A DNA stretch of 64,000 nucleotides from Telluribacter sp035998675 (lineage in GTDB: Bacteria; Bacteroidota; Bacteroidia; Cytophagales; Spirosomataceae), in the NCBI RefSeq assembly GCF_035998675.1, contig NZ_DASYHI010000018.1, forward strand, positions 124,001 to 188,000, in the 5' to 3' direction. The notes under the pieces were generated by a model, which did not search any database, was not told where the DNA came from, and was given only the letters and a program-made list of their open reading frames with translations. The position numbers were made by a program, and so were the translations under genes. This document shows, piece after piece, positions 26,632 through 35,331 of the stretch (positions are counted from its first letter, which is position 1; each line of letters starts with the position of its first letter).

Positions 26632-27234
26632 TTATTTGAGAGCCGAGAGCTTATCCATGTCTAAATTGTCCAGCGACTTTTTCATCTGGTCCATATCAAC
26701 ATTATTTCCCTTTACATTAACAATATAGCGGTCGGCAACAATGATGTTAAGCTCGCCGTACTTCCCGTCGTTGTCATATTTTTCAAATGCCTTGTAGTTG
26801 CCGATCCGGGTGGTGCGTTCATAGCCTGTGGTAGTTTCTTTATCCACCTCGGTCATAGTCCAGGCCGCCATACCCATCAAAGCCATACCTCCCATTCCGC
26901 CCGTATCCATAATCTCAACTTCAACGGAAGACGAACCATCGCTGTTTTCGTACCGTCCTTCGGCCTGCGAAATAACAAAGCCCATGGCACCGCTTTTTTC
27001 GCCGGTTGCTTCTTTTCTGGTAAGTCCTGCCGCCTCAGCCGGGAGCAGGTCTTTTAGCTGACGAAAATCCACGGGATCTACCGGCTCTTTATTCTGCATT
27101 TCCTGGGCCTTGTCAGCCATTTGCTGGATAGCTTCCAATGAGTTCTTGGGTGCTTCCTGCTCTTCTTCGTTAGTTCCACAGCCCCAAAGGAGCAGGAGTG
27201 CCAATCCATAAGTAATCGGTAAACAGGTTTTCAT
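26632..27234 (-). CDS. Lipoprotein of unknown function
   Basis: This is a 200-residue protein from the ATG at 27234, which gives a proper type II signal peptide with Cys19 (GLALLLLWGCGTNEEEQ). The frame extends 61 codons further upstream without support. Acidic residues just after the lipidated Cys fit a Bacteroidota surface-export signal. The mature part has a coiled stretch (QQMADKAQEMQNKEPVD), a core with VEVEIMDTGGMGGMALMG, and a C-terminal GELNIIVADRYIVNVKGNN. The phrase DLLPAEAAGLTRKEATGEKSG is shared with uncharacterised lipoproteins of the phylum. I recognise no enzymatic motif. Confidence 0.75.
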   Translation of the reverse strand: MKTCLPITYGLALLLLWGCGTNEEEQEAPKNSLEAIQQMADKAQEMQNKEPVDPVDFRQLKDLLPAEAAGLTRKEATGEKSGAMGFVISQAEGRYENSDGSSSVEVEIMDTGGMGGMALMGMAAWTMTEVDKETTTGYERTTRIGNYKAFEKYDNDGKYGELNIIVADRYIVNVKGNNVDMDQMKKSLDNLDMDKLSALK

Positions 27235-27532
27235 AGTAGTAAGGGTAAAGGGTTTAAAGAGAGAGCAAAATACAAAATAATTGGAAATAGTACAGCCCGG
27301 TGCGGCAGTACTTATTAAGTTCATGGCAGAAGGAAACAGCAGAATGCGGTAGCGGCTAAAAGGCATGGGCAGAGTGAACGTTTCTTTACGAATATCCCGA
27401 ATCTTTTCCTTACCCAAAAACCTGAGTCCTGCTAAGTACCCGCTGTTACTAGTTGTTCAACGTACTTAAAGTACCAGCAGAGGGAGATTTATCTGATACG
27501 GTCTTATATCCCTAAACCCAGCCAACCCTGAT

Positions 27533-28267
27533 TTAAGTAAATATCAGCTTGGCGCCCGCGATAAAAAGTACTACGGACAAGATTCGCTTGATCAGGGCTG
27601 GCTCAAACCGGTGACTGCCAAAATAGGAACCGGCCGTGCCGCCGGTAATGGCGGCCAGTGCCAGCACCAGCGCGTAGGAGGGAAAGTACCGGGTGCTGCT
27701 GAAGTTACCGAGCAGGCCCGATGCCGAATTGAACAGAATAAAAAGTGCCGATACTGCCGCCGCTTCCTTAGCCCTGGCCCACCGCTTAAAAAGTAAAAGC
27801 GGAGTCAGAAAAATGCCGCCGCCCGTGCCGGTCAGGCCCGACAGTAAGCCCAGAACTCCCCCCACCCCCAGTGCCACCGGGCGGGACGGCTCGCTAAGTA
27901 CCGTGTCTTCGGGGGGATTTACCAGAAAACGGGTAGCCGTAAAAAGCAGAATAACACCCACCATTATCTTGAAAACAGAAGTAGGCAGGCTAAGGTACCC
28001 ACCCAAAAAAGCCATGGGGATAGCCAGTACGGCAAACGGCCAGAACAGCCGCCAATTGAAGTAGCCCGCCCGCCAGAACTGCCAGGTACCTATACAGGCA
28101 ACCAGTATATTAAGTATGAGCGCCGTGGGCTTGATGACAGCGGGGGCCAGCCCAAACAACGACATCACCGCTATATAACCCGATGCTCCCGCATGACCCA
28201 CTGAGGAATACAAAAAGGCTACAATCAGAATAGCAAGGGTTAGTAAGGTCAGCAACTCGGTACTCAT
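27533..28267 (-). CDS. TauE/SafE family sulfite exporter-like permease
   Basis: This is a 244-residue integral membrane protein with about eight hydrophobic segments. The two family half-motifs are visible: SSVGHAGASGYIAVMSLFGLAP near the N-terminus and the second-half repeat GLLSGLTGTGGGIFLTPLLL. TauE/SafE proteins export sulfite or other C2-sulfonate breakdown products, and many members are unassigned. No sulfur gene adjoins it here, although a phosphosulfolactate-synthase-like gene lies 21 kb away. It precedes lgt in the minus direction but is separated from it by a strong terminator. Confidence 0.88.
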   Translation of the reverse strand: MSTELLTLLTLAILIVAFLYSSVGHAGASGYIAVMSLFGLAPAVIKPTALILNILVACIGTWQFWRAGYFNWRLFWPFAVLAIPMAFLGGYLSLPTSVFKIMVGVILLFTATRFLVNPPEDTVLSEPSRPVALGVGGVLGLLSGLTGTGGGIFLTPLLLFKRWARAKEAAAVSALFILFNSASGLLGNFSSTRYFPSYALVLALAAITGGTAGSYFGSHRFEPALIKRILSVVLFIAGAKLIFT

Positions 28268-28402
28268 GGGTACGGGGCGTAAGGGCTATCAGTTAATTTA
28301 GGAATTGGGTACTTTCCTACCAGGTTTGGCTGGTAAATATAGTCAGTCCGGAAGGTTAGACAAGGATTTGACCCACTAAAATAAGCAGGAGGCCAGGTAC
28401 TT

Positions 28403-28444
28403 AAAAAGCCCTGCGGTACAAGGTAGGGTACCGCAGGGCTTTTT
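28403..28444 (-). terminator. Very strong terminator after lgt
   Basis: A perfect 17-bp stem, 28403-28419 with 28428-28444, has an 8-base loop (aaggtagg). The arms begin aaaaagccctgcgg and end with GTAC next to the loop. T-runs flank both sides, so it can act in both directions; lgt on the minus strand ends 17 bp away. Confidence 0.85.
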
Positions 28445-28460
28445 AAATAGTAGCTCAAAA

Positions 28461-29300
28461 CTACCGGCTTAGTCCGGGTTGGTGGGCGGTAGCCTGGCGG
28501 GAGCGCCACAGAAAATAAACACCCAGTAATACCGCCGGTATGCTAAGTACCTGCCCCATGTTCAGGGCCAGGTTTTCTTCAAAGGCCACCTGATTTTCTT
28601 TCAGGAATTCGTACAGGAAGCGGAGCGTAAAGACCCAGATCAGGAAAATTCCCAGCATACTACCCGGCGGGGTCTGGTCTTTGTGGCGGTTCCAGAACCA
28701 AAGCAAAATGAAGAACAGCACCAGACAGGTAATTGACTCGTACAACTGGGCCGGGTGGCGGGGTATCTGCCGGTACTCAGTATTGAGCATAAACACAAAT
28801 CCCCAGGGCAGGTCGGTGGGTCTGCCTACAATTTCATGGTTCATGAGATTACCAAACCGGATAAACGCACCGGCCAGGGCTACCAGAATCGCGATACGGT
28901 CAGTTACCCAGAGGAACGATTGGCCCGTTGCCCTCCGGGAGCGGGAGTAAAGCCAAAGGGCGGTCAGGATACCAATGATTGCTCCGTGGCTGGCCAGTCC
29001 GGCGTAAGGAGGCAGTATTATTTCAAGCGGGCGGGTAAAGAATACTTCCGGTTCATAAAATAAAAAGTGCCCCAGCCGTGCCCCCAGAACGGTAGAGATT
29101 ACCATAAAGAGCGTCAGCGTATCAATATCTTCCAGGGGTTTGCCTTCTTTTTTAAAGATATGAATCATGATTTGCTGGCCAATCAAAAAAGCGGCCGCAA
29201 AAAGCAGCCCGTACCAGCGGACAATGAAGGGACCAAAGCCCGCAATCTCGGGTATTGTGAATAGTTCAGGGCTGGCGTTCCAGATGATATAAGCGGTCAT
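28461..29300 (-). CDS. lgt: Prolipoprotein diacylglyceryl transferase
   Basis: This inner-membrane enzyme transfers diacylglycerol from phosphatidylglycerol to the lipobox Cys, the first step for all lipoproteins in the window. It has 279 residues and about seven hydrophobic segments. The Lgt signature is visible as FIRFGNLMNHEIVGRPTD, and HPAQLYES carries the second conserved region. The expected N-terminal motif appears as RWYGLLFAAAFLIG. It is a single gene upstream of the strong terminator, with 234 bp to the fbp gene on its other side. Confidence 0.95.
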   Translation of the reverse strand: MTAYIIWNASPELFTIPEIAGFGPFIVRWYGLLFAAAFLIGQQIMIHIFKKEGKPLEDIDTLTLFMVISTVLGARLGHFLFYEPEVFFTRPLEIILPPYAGLASHGAIIGILTALWLYSRSRRATGQSFLWVTDRIAILVALAGAFIRFGNLMNHEIVGRPTDLPWGFVFMLNTEYRQIPRHPAQLYESITCLVLFFILLWFWNRHKDQTPPGSMLGIFLIWVFTLRFLYEFLKENQVAFEENLALNMGQVLSIPAVLLGVYFLWRSRQATAHQPGLSR

Positions 29301-29534
29301 GGGTTTTTGTATAAGTAGCGTAAAGAGGGTCAGGTTTATAAAAGCCCGTTCTTGTATCCGGCAAAGTTAAGAGGGTGTTTTAAAATTGATTAAAAAAGCA
29401 GAGAGATATTTTATAAAAGTTAGGAAGCAGGTGGTTTAGCCCCCCAAACATTACTCCCTTTAGCCCTACATTCCCTAGTAAAATACTCCTTGCTGAATTA
29501 CGGGATGGTTTTTTAGAAAAGGTACCTACACCCA

Positions 29535-30539
29535 TTACTCTTTGATATAGCTCATCAATTCTTCCACCATGTCGGGAGCACCAATGTACAGCGGCGTTCG
29601 CTGGTGCAGACTGGTGGGCTTTATGTTCAGAATGGCTTCCGTATCATTCACCGCAAGGCAACCGCTTATGCCCGCGATAAAAGCCAGCGGGTAGCATTCG
29701 TACAGGAGCCGCAGTTTGCCATCCGGATTTTTGGCCGTGGGCGGGTAGAGGTAGATGCCGCCTTTCAACAGGTTGCGGTGAAAATCAGCGACCAGCGAAC
29801 CAATGTACCGGGCCGAAAAGCCACTTTCGCGGCAGGCCGACAGGTACTTCTGTACCGGTTCGGCGTAGGCGTTCAGGTTTCCGTCGTTGTACGAATAGGT
29901 AGTACCCCTCCGGGGACTGGTGATGGAAGGATGCGACAGAATAAATTCTCCCAGCGAAGTATCGTAAGTGAAGCCGTTGACACTGTGGCCGGTGGTATAA
30001 ACCAGCATCGTAGACGAACCGTAGAGGATATACCCCGCCGCTACCTGCTCGTGACCACCCTGCATGAAATCGTCCAGTGTGGGCTCTGAACCAACCGGCG
30101 TTACCCGGCGATAAATGGAAAAGATAGTACCTATGGATACGTTTACATCAATATTGGAGGAGCCGTCGAGCGGGTCAATGGCTACTACGTACTTGCCCTT
30201 GTTATTTCCGGTCAGTAACAGGCCCTCTTCTTCCTCCGAGATGAGCGCGCATACTTCTCCGCCGTTGGTCAGGGCGCGCCGGAAACGTACATCAGCGATG
30301 ACATCCAGTTTTTGCTGGGCTTCTCCCTGTACATTCTGCAGGCCCATATCTCCCGTCAGGTCAATGAGTCCGGCGCGATTTACTTCCCGGTGCACAATCT
30401 TACCCGCTAAGGCAATATCCCGCAGCAACTGCGAGAGTTCCCCCGTGGCAAAGGCAAAGGCGTTTTGGCGGTGCAGTATGTAGCGGTCGAGCGTAGTGCC
30501 AACGGGTAGTACTAAGGGATGGGGTGTGGTATTGTTCAT
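29535..30539 (-). CDS. fbp: Fructose-1,6-bisphosphatase class I
   Basis: This gluconeogenic enzyme hydrolyses fructose-1,6-bisphosphate to fructose-6-phosphate. It is full length at 334 residues. Metal-site motifs are visible as ALISEEEEGLLL and VAIDPLDGSSNIDVNVSIGTIF. Later motifs YIGSLVADFHRNLLKGGIYL and KLRLLYECYPLAFI bind the substrate phosphate. It is cytosolic, has no operon partner and is convergent with nothing nearby. Upstream are 310 bp holding only one doubtful ORF on the other strand. Confidence 0.96.
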   Translation of the reverse strand: MNNTTPHPLVLPVGTTLDRYILHRQNAFAFATGELSQLLRDIALAGKIVHREVNRAGLIDLTGDMGLQNVQGEAQQKLDVIADVRFRRALTNGGEVCALISEEEEGLLLTGNNKGKYVVAIDPLDGSSNIDVNVSIGTIFSIYRRVTPVGSEPTLDDFMQGGHEQVAAGYILYGSSTMLVYTTGHSVNGFTYDTSLGEFILSHPSITSPRRGTTYSYNDGNLNAYAEPVQKYLSACRESGFSARYIGSLVADFHRNLLKGGIYLYPPTAKNPDGKLRLLYECYPLAFIAGISGCLAVNDTEAILNIKPTSLHQRTPLYIGAPDMVEELMSYIKE

Positions 30540-30610
30540 CGGGCTAATTGAAGTGGAAAGCTCCTAAGGTACTATTATTCCCGGAAAAAGGACAATGTTA
30601 GTCTGGAAAT

Positions 30611-30841
30611 GTGGGGACTAATCAGGAGCAGGTCCTCCATCCTGAATTGAGTGTACAATTTAAAACGGAGGACCAAAGTACTACGGGTGGTATTTTTAAA
30701 CGGCAAATTGATAATTTAGTTGGCCTTCTAAGATTTGAATATGAAAAGGTACCAGAGATTGCTCCAGAAGTAAGGATTATCTATAATCGTAAGGGAGACT
30801 GTCCAAATCAAAACCCAGCGAACCCTCTTAAGATCCTGTAG
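30611..30841 (+). CDS. Doubtful small ORF, possibly a gene remnant
   Basis: This is an open frame of 76 codons beginning with GTG, preceded in frame by a stop. The central part (GGIFKRQIDNLVGLLRF, then EYEKVPEIAPEVRIIYNRK) looks protein-like in composition. There is no recognised family, no promoter, and the frame ends 8 bp before the opposing TlpA-like gene. The surrounding DNA is AT-rich. It may be chance or the decayed end of a longer gene. Confidence 0.25.
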   Translation: MGTNQEQVLHPELSVQFKTEDQSTTGGIFKRQIDNLVGLLRFEYEKVPEIAPEVRIIYNRKGDCPNQNPANPLKIL

Positions 30842-30849
30842 TATGCAGA

Positions 30850-32307
30850 TTATAATTTTTTTAACAGCCTGATAAGCTCATCTCCAACCTTACCCGAGGA
30901 AGGAGCAGGAGCGTTTACATTTACCAACTTTCCCTCCTGGTCCACAAGTATATAGCGAGGAATGCTATACAGCTGATAGGTATTTAAAAATGGTTCACCA
31001 GTTTCTGTAGTTGGCTGGTTGATATGCAACCCCATGAATTCCTTTTCTTTTGTTAATCGCTTTCTCCAGGCACTTTCATTCTTATCCACAGATACATACA
31101 TAAAAGCTACCTGATTGTTTGTCTCAAATTGTTTTTGTAGCACCTTAGCAATGGGCAGTTCCTCCAGACATGGCTGGCACCAGGTGGCCCAAACATCAAT
31201 ATATACTACTTTCCCTTTTAAATCACTTAAAGAAATAACTTTCCCTTCTGGGGTAGTTCCAGAGAAGTTAGGAGCCATCTGGCCGGTTGCAAGTGGTTGC
31301 CACTTTCTGTACTTCTTTTCAAGAGATGGAGCGTAGGTATCATAACCAGGCTCTTTTTTTAGCGAAACCATTAGTGAGTCGGCAACCGCATTTACACCCT
31401 GACGTGTTAATAAAGTTTCTATATTTTTTGCCCGAAGAAAAGTTTTGATCGCTGCGGGATAACTTTGATTTTGGATTAACTGATCTGACAATAAAGGTAA
31501 TTTATCACGTAGTGCGACTACTTCTTCCCTGGCTTTTCCCATTACCAGAGGCCATTGCGACTCTACCTGTAGATAAAACAAGAGCGCCATAGCGTATTCT
31601 GGTAGTTGAGCTTCCAGTAGTGAAGAATCAAGAGGTACCTTACTGATGTATGATTTAAGATCAGCAAGCGACTTTCCGGTCGAATCCTTGGGATTGAACT
31701 TGGCCATGCTATAATTGATTTGGTAAGTCAATAATTGCAATCTGTTTCGTTCTTCCAATAAACGTTGTATAGGACCGGGTAAGGCTTCAAATGCCTTGAA
31801 CTGATTAGTAAGATCGGTATAACTTCGTTGTAAAGAGTCCAGCCGTCCAAAAAAGGCCTCGGGATCCAAGGCAGTCAAAGGCACTCCTCCCCGTCTCTCA
31901 TACTGTCGATAGATCATTCCGGATTGGGTTAGATAATTGGATGCTTCTGCACCTTTACCTGTATAGTGAAATGGAGTAGAAGCATTCTTACTATCCAAAG
32001 CTACCTGAAGTTGATCGCCAGGGCTTACTAGTAGGGTACTGCGCTGCTCACCAATTTGTAAGCTGGCAAATACTACATTTTTAAGAGGGATTTCAAATGA
32101 AGCCATTCCATTAGTATCTACATAGGTTTCGGCAATAATAATGGGCTCCCTTGTTAGCATATCAGTTGTAGTTACCTTGACAGGCTGTCCTTTCTCGGTC
32201 ACCGCGTGAATTGAAATAAGTACTTTACCTGGATTTGATATAAATTGGCTAAATGTCAAAGTAAGGGAGAATCCGACTATCAGATTGTAAAGGATCTTCT
32301 GTTTCAT
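30850..32307 (-). CDS. TlpA-like thioredoxin-fold protein, exported
   Basis: This is a 485-residue exported protein. A signal peptide covers about residues 1-20. An N-terminal DUF4369-like beta domain is followed by a long helical middle region, which is usual in Bacteroidota members. The C-terminal thioredoxin/AhpC-TSA domain starts near GQMAPNFSGTTPEGKVISL, and its redox centre is WCQPC in IDVWATWCQPCLEEL. It probably reduces or isomerises disulfides in the periplasm, for example for cytochrome maturation or nutrient uptake. The gene is visibly more AT-rich and has fewer GTAC sites than its neighbours (4 in 1458 bp by hand count), which suggests more recent acquisition. Confidence 0.88.
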   Translation of the reverse strand: MKQKILYNLIVGFSLTLTFSQFISNPGKVLISIHAVTEKGQPVKVTTTDMLTREPIIIAETYVDTNGMASFEIPLKNVVFASLQIGEQRSTLLVSPGDQLQVALDSKNASTPFHYTGKGAEASNYLTQSGMIYRQYERRGGVPLTALDPEAFFGRLDSLQRSYTDLTNQFKAFEALPGPIQRLLEERNRLQLLTYQINYSMAKFNPKDSTGKSLADLKSYISKVPLDSSLLEAQLPEYAMALLFYLQVESQWPLVMGKAREEVVALRDKLPLLSDQLIQNQSYPAAIKTFLRAKNIETLLTRQGVNAVADSLMVSLKKEPGYDTYAPSLEKKYRKWQPLATGQMAPNFSGTTPEGKVISLSDLKGKVVYIDVWATWCQPCLEELPIAKVLQKQFETNNQVAFMYVSVDKNESAWRKRLTKEKEFMGLHINQPTTETGEPFLNTYQLYSIPRYILVDQEGKLVNVNAPAPSSGKVGDELIRLLKKL

Positions 32308-32647
32308 AGAGGACTAGATGTAGGTGAATAATTCTAAAAATTTATATTCATTTCTCAAATCTTAAATTAGAGAAAAATATGAATAAGAGTTTCATGTACT
32401 GAGCATTAATAGATATCAATTCATCTTAAATTTACCGAACGGCCAGGGAGGTATACTATCTTGATAATAAAGATATAACTGTTAGGAGTGAATGCATGAA
32501 AGAAGTTCAATATCAAACCTGCCTATGTCTCGTCCTGATATTTATATACAGTTTTTCAGTACCCTTTGTAGGGCCTCTATCCGATTAATTATTCCTAATA
32601 TAAAGAAAAGGTAGTTTCTGATTGGGCACCACACCGGCTGCTAACCT
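32308..32647. other. AT-rich intergenic region without a recognisable gene
   Basis: These 340 bp separate the TlpA-like and ThuA-like genes. I see no ORF of use, no hairpin terminator and no RNA gene. The AT-rich composition continues that of the TlpA-like gene, and the promoter of that gene should lie within the first ~80 bp. Confidence 0.5.
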
Positions 32648-33646
32648 TTACCGGCCCGCCTGCCGCTGACTGGTAGTTTCAGCCGTGGGAAAATCGGCTG
32701 GAACCGGAATGTCCACTTTTCCGGTGGCGGCCCACTGCGCTCCCCGCTGCAAAGTAGTAATGAACCCCACGCACTCAACCGAGTAGTCAACGTGACCCAT
32801 GGGAGTATGAAAAATCCGGCCCTTGCCGTAGGTAATCGTCATCATCATGGGCTCGTGCCGATCGGTACCCCGGTTGTCTTTGGGAGAAAACGCAGTAGCC
32901 AGTACCTCCATGTTTTCGGCCGGTCCGCGGAGGCGGTCGTACATTTCGTCTTTAGTGTGCATCCAGGTGAGTGGCATACCCTTGGTGATAGGGTGGTCGG
33001 GCTTCCGGATCGTCACCAGAAACTCCTTCTGGGCTCCGTGCGAGCCGGCATTGCCCGGCTGCATGTCCCGGACCAGCTTGCCTTTCTGGTCGTAGTACAC
33101 GTAAGGGCCGTCCTTTTCGGTCCGGTCGCCCCAGCCGCCCAGGCCAATCATTTTGTTGTAGGCGGGCCAGTCGGGAAATGAATTATTGGCGGCATGCACC
33201 ACCACCAGCCCACCGCCTTTGCTGATAAATTGTTCAAAGGCCAGCTGCGTTTCGCGGGGCCAGGGGGCGGCATTCCACCCAAAATTACACACGACCAGAT
33301 CATACTTTGAAAAGTCAGGACGAAAGCTGGAATCCACGCGGGACTTCGCCAGTGCCTGCGTGTTTTGGGTGCCTGCCAGGGTATAAGCGGAAATAAATTC
33401 ATCGCCTTTCCAGGTATAACGGGTCCGTTTCACATCTACCGAAAACTTCCCGGTTTCTTCCAGGTACTGTTTCATCAGGTAGGTAATTTTGGGCCACTGG
33501 TCGTGGTTATTCTGCCCGTCCACGATCAGCGTCCGGATGGGCTTTGCCCCTTTTTTCGGCTGCGCCCAGGCCGGGTTTCCGCCGAGCAGTACCAGCAGCA
33601 CCAACAGTAAATAACGTTTTATCATAGCAATAAGCATTTTGTTCAT
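32648..33646 (-). CDS. ThuA domain-containing protein, exported
   Basis: This is a 332-residue protein with a signal peptide (RYLLLVLLVLLGGNPAWAQ). The ThuA fold, a class I glutamine-amidotransferase-like domain, is shown by TLIVDGQNNHDQWPKITYL, the GGGLVVVHAANNSFPDWPAY segment and TYGKGRIFHTPMGHVDYS. ThuA proteins are linked to trehalose and other disaccharide use. Bacteroidota members are often next to Gfo/Idh oxidoreductases, but here one lies only 19 kb away. The exact reaction is unknown. Two further in-frame Met codons (at residues 4 and 8) make the start uncertain by a few residues. Confidence 0.88.
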   Translation of the reverse strand: MNKMLIAMIKRYLLLVLLVLLGGNPAWAQPKKGAKPIRTLIVDGQNNHDQWPKITYLMKQYLEETGKFSVDVKRTRYTWKGDEFISAYTLAGTQNTQALAKSRVDSSFRPDFSKYDLVVCNFGWNAAPWPRETQLAFEQFISKGGGLVVVHAANNSFPDWPAYNKMIGLGGWGDRTEKDGPYVYYDQKGKLVRDMQPGNAGSHGAQKEFLVTIRKPDHPITKGMPLTWMHTKDEMYDRLRGPAENMEVLATAFSPKDNRGTDRHEPMMMTITYGKGRIFHTPMGHVDYSVECVGFITTLQRGAQWAATGKVDIPVPADFPTAETTSQRQAGR

Positions 33647-33835
33647 CTGTATTTACCTTTAAAGGAGCCCATGACCCTGAATTACTTCACGCAGAGCAGA
33701 TCAATGAGCGAACTCCGGTAAGCTACCCAAAATCAAACCAGTAAAAGCGGATTGAAGTTGTCTGGCACGCCTGGATTTCGTACCTTCTCCAATTCAATCA
33801 ATCTCATTTCTCACAGTGCTTTAAATCTGGATCCT

Positions 33836-34579
33836 ATGGATATTATTATCACAGTACTTATTGGCCTGGTTGTATTGTTCCTGCTCTCCGGAATACGTAT
33901 TGTTTATGAATACAAAAGAGCCCTGAAGTTCAGGTTCGGAAGCTATGTCAAAACCCTGGGGCCGGGTCTTCGCTGGATTATCCCCATCGTGGAAACCATT
34001 CAGATGGTGGATATACGGGTCATTACTATTAATATAGTTTCTCAGGAAGTCATGACCGAAGACAATGTTCCCTGTAGCATTGACGGCGTAGTGTTTTTTA
34101 GGGTCGATAATCCCGAAAAGGCGGTTCTGGAAGTAGAAAATTTTCAGTTTGCCATTAGTCAGCTGTCCCAGGCGGCGCTGCGGGATGTGTGTGGTAAAGT
34201 GGAACTGGATACGATCCTGTCAAAGCGCGAAGAGATGGGTAAAAACATTAAAGCGATTGTGGCCGAAGAAACCCTGCATTGGGGCGTAGTGATTATTGAT
34301 GTAAAAATCAAAGACATCCAGCTGCCGGAAAACATGCGGCGCATGATGGCCAATCAGGCCGAAGCGGAGCGGTCGCGCCGGGCCCGGATCATTCTTTCGC
34401 TGGCCGAGGAGCAGGCGGCCGAAAACCTGCTCGCCGCCGGTAAAATCATTGATCAGTCCCCCTCGGCGATCAAGCTCCGGCTGTACCAGACCCTGGCGAA
34501 CATAGCCTCTGAAAAGAACTCCACCATTATTTTTCCATTCCCGGAGGAGATTTTACATAGGGATACAAAGAAGGAATGA
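33836..34579 (+). CDS. Slipin-type SPFH/band 7 membrane protein
   Basis: This is a 247-residue protein from the ATG at 33836; the frame extends 28 codons upstream without support. One N-terminal transmembrane helix (IIITVLIGLVVLFLLSGIRI) is followed by the SPFH domain (FRFGSYVKTLGPGLRWIIPIVETI, TEDNVPCSIDGVVFFRV) and an amphipathic C-terminal stretch (QAEAERSRRARIILSLAEEQ). Slipins are stomatin relatives that oligomerise in membrane microdomains. They usually pair with a NfeD-type protein, which is absent here, so this is a stand-alone member. A palindromic repeat element lies beyond its stop. Confidence 0.9.
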   Translation: MDIIITVLIGLVVLFLLSGIRIVYEYKRALKFRFGSYVKTLGPGLRWIIPIVETIQMVDIRVITINIVSQEVMTEDNVPCSIDGVVFFRVDNPEKAVLEVENFQFAISQLSQAALRDVCGKVELDTILSKREEMGKNIKAIVAEETLHWGVVIIDVKIKDIQLPENMRRMMANQAEAERSRRARIILSLAEEQAAENLLAAGKIIDQSPSAIKLRLYQTLANIASEKNSTIIFPFPEEILHRDTKKE

Positions 34580-34640
34580 GGCAGAGGTACTAAGGTACCC
34601 ATGCTGATCCGGCCGCGGCAGGTACCTTTGGTAAGGGGCT

Positions 34641-34705
34641 GGTCTGTGGCCGGGCCAGCGTGGTCGGACCAGCGTGGCCCGACCAGCGTGGCCCGACCAC
34701 AGGTC
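34641..34705. repeat. Hairpin element with three 14-bp tandem units
   Basis: Three 14-bp units lie at 34653-34666 (ggccagcgtggtcg), 34667-34680 and 34681-34694 (both gaccagcgtggccc). Outer arms 34641-34656 and 34690-34705 pair over 13 of 16 positions. The element fills the space between the convergent slipin gene and the next small gene, whose stop codon abuts it, so it can act as a terminator. It resembles the element at 38343-38421. Confidence 0.75.
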
Positions 34706-35095
34706 TTATAAGTTGAATACATACTCCTGTTTGGGACAGGAACTGGTCTTCCGGGGCTGATGCGCTTTCATGGCTTTGTCCAAAAGCTCCGTTACATCCA
34801 TACTGTGGGTAGCTGGTTCGGAGGTGATGCTAATGCGGGTCACCTCATGCCAGCTATGATCTACCTCTTCCACGTGCCCTTCAAATTCCAGAGGTGGTAT
34901 CCCGCAACTTACCGGGTCAAACCATCCTCCATCAATAAAGGCTACTTTTATCAAGGCTTCGATTTGGCTGATGGTTAATTGGTAGAGGTTGCTCAGTACC
35001 TCTGAACCGTAGAGCTTATAATTTCCGGCATCCCGGTAGAGGTACTCAAACAGGATTTGGTGGGCTTCAGAGGTAGGTTTTATAAAATATCGTAT
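34706..35095 (-). CDS. Conserved-looking small protein with a non-standard (ATA) start
   Basis: The frame from 35095 encodes 129 residues that read as a genuine protein: IRYFIKPTSEAHQILFEYL, then YRDAGNYKLYGSEVLS, then IDGGWFDPVSCGIPPLEF and VDHSWHEVTRI. The pattern FEYLYRDxGNYK...LIxxxxIDGxxFxP...HxWHE resembles an uncharacterised Bacteroidota family of small cytosolic proteins. No ATG, GTG or TTG occurs in frame before the conserved region. The next TTG (34954) would delete the first 47 residues. An ATA codon at 35095, preceded by cgaaaggcaaa, is where relatives would start. Either ATA is used or the start codon has mutated. No function is known. Confidence 0.6.
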   Translation of the reverse strand: MRYFIKPTSEAHQILFEYLYRDAGNYKLYGSEVLSNLYQLTISQIEALIKVAFIDGGWFDPVSCGIPPLEFEGHVEEVDHSWHEVTRISITSEPATHSMDVTELLDKAMKAHQPRKTSSCPKQEYVFNL

Positions 35096-35128
35096 TTTGC
35101 CTTTCGAGTAATTACTATACCGTTCCTT

Positions 35129-35305
35129 ATGTTTCTAATGGATGAACTACCTGGTTTTTTGCAAAATGATCAGCCCATGACTTGCCCAACCTGTGGGACA
35201 AGGACGGTACTTGTGGCGGACTTCTTTCATACTAATTTTAAAGCAGGTATTCATTGGTGCGGCAATGATGATTATTGGTTTATGGAGCAGGAGGAGGAAG
35301 AATAG
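35129..35305 (+). CDS. Small putative zinc-ribbon protein
   Basis: This is a 58-residue protein from ATG 35129, with another ATG at 35138. It contains a CPTCG knuckle and a third Cys in FKAGIHWCGNDDYWF, followed by an acidic tail MEQEEEE. A structural zinc site is plausible although a fourth ligand is not certain (nearby His residues could serve). It lies divergent from the ATA-start gene, 33 bp apart, and converges with the HNH endonuclease gene. I do not recognise the family. The longer frame from 35057 overlaps the neighbour and is unlikely. Confidence 0.5.
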   Translation: MFLMDELPGFLQNDQPMTCPTCGTRTVLVADFFHTNFKAGIHWCGNDDYWFMEQEEEE

Positions 35306-35331
35306 GTACTTCGAGGTTGATAATTCCGTCT

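Noticed and set aside
34760..34978. Plus-strand 72-codon ORF
   Set aside because: It lies opposite a frame with a clear protein family pattern and has no recognisable features itself.
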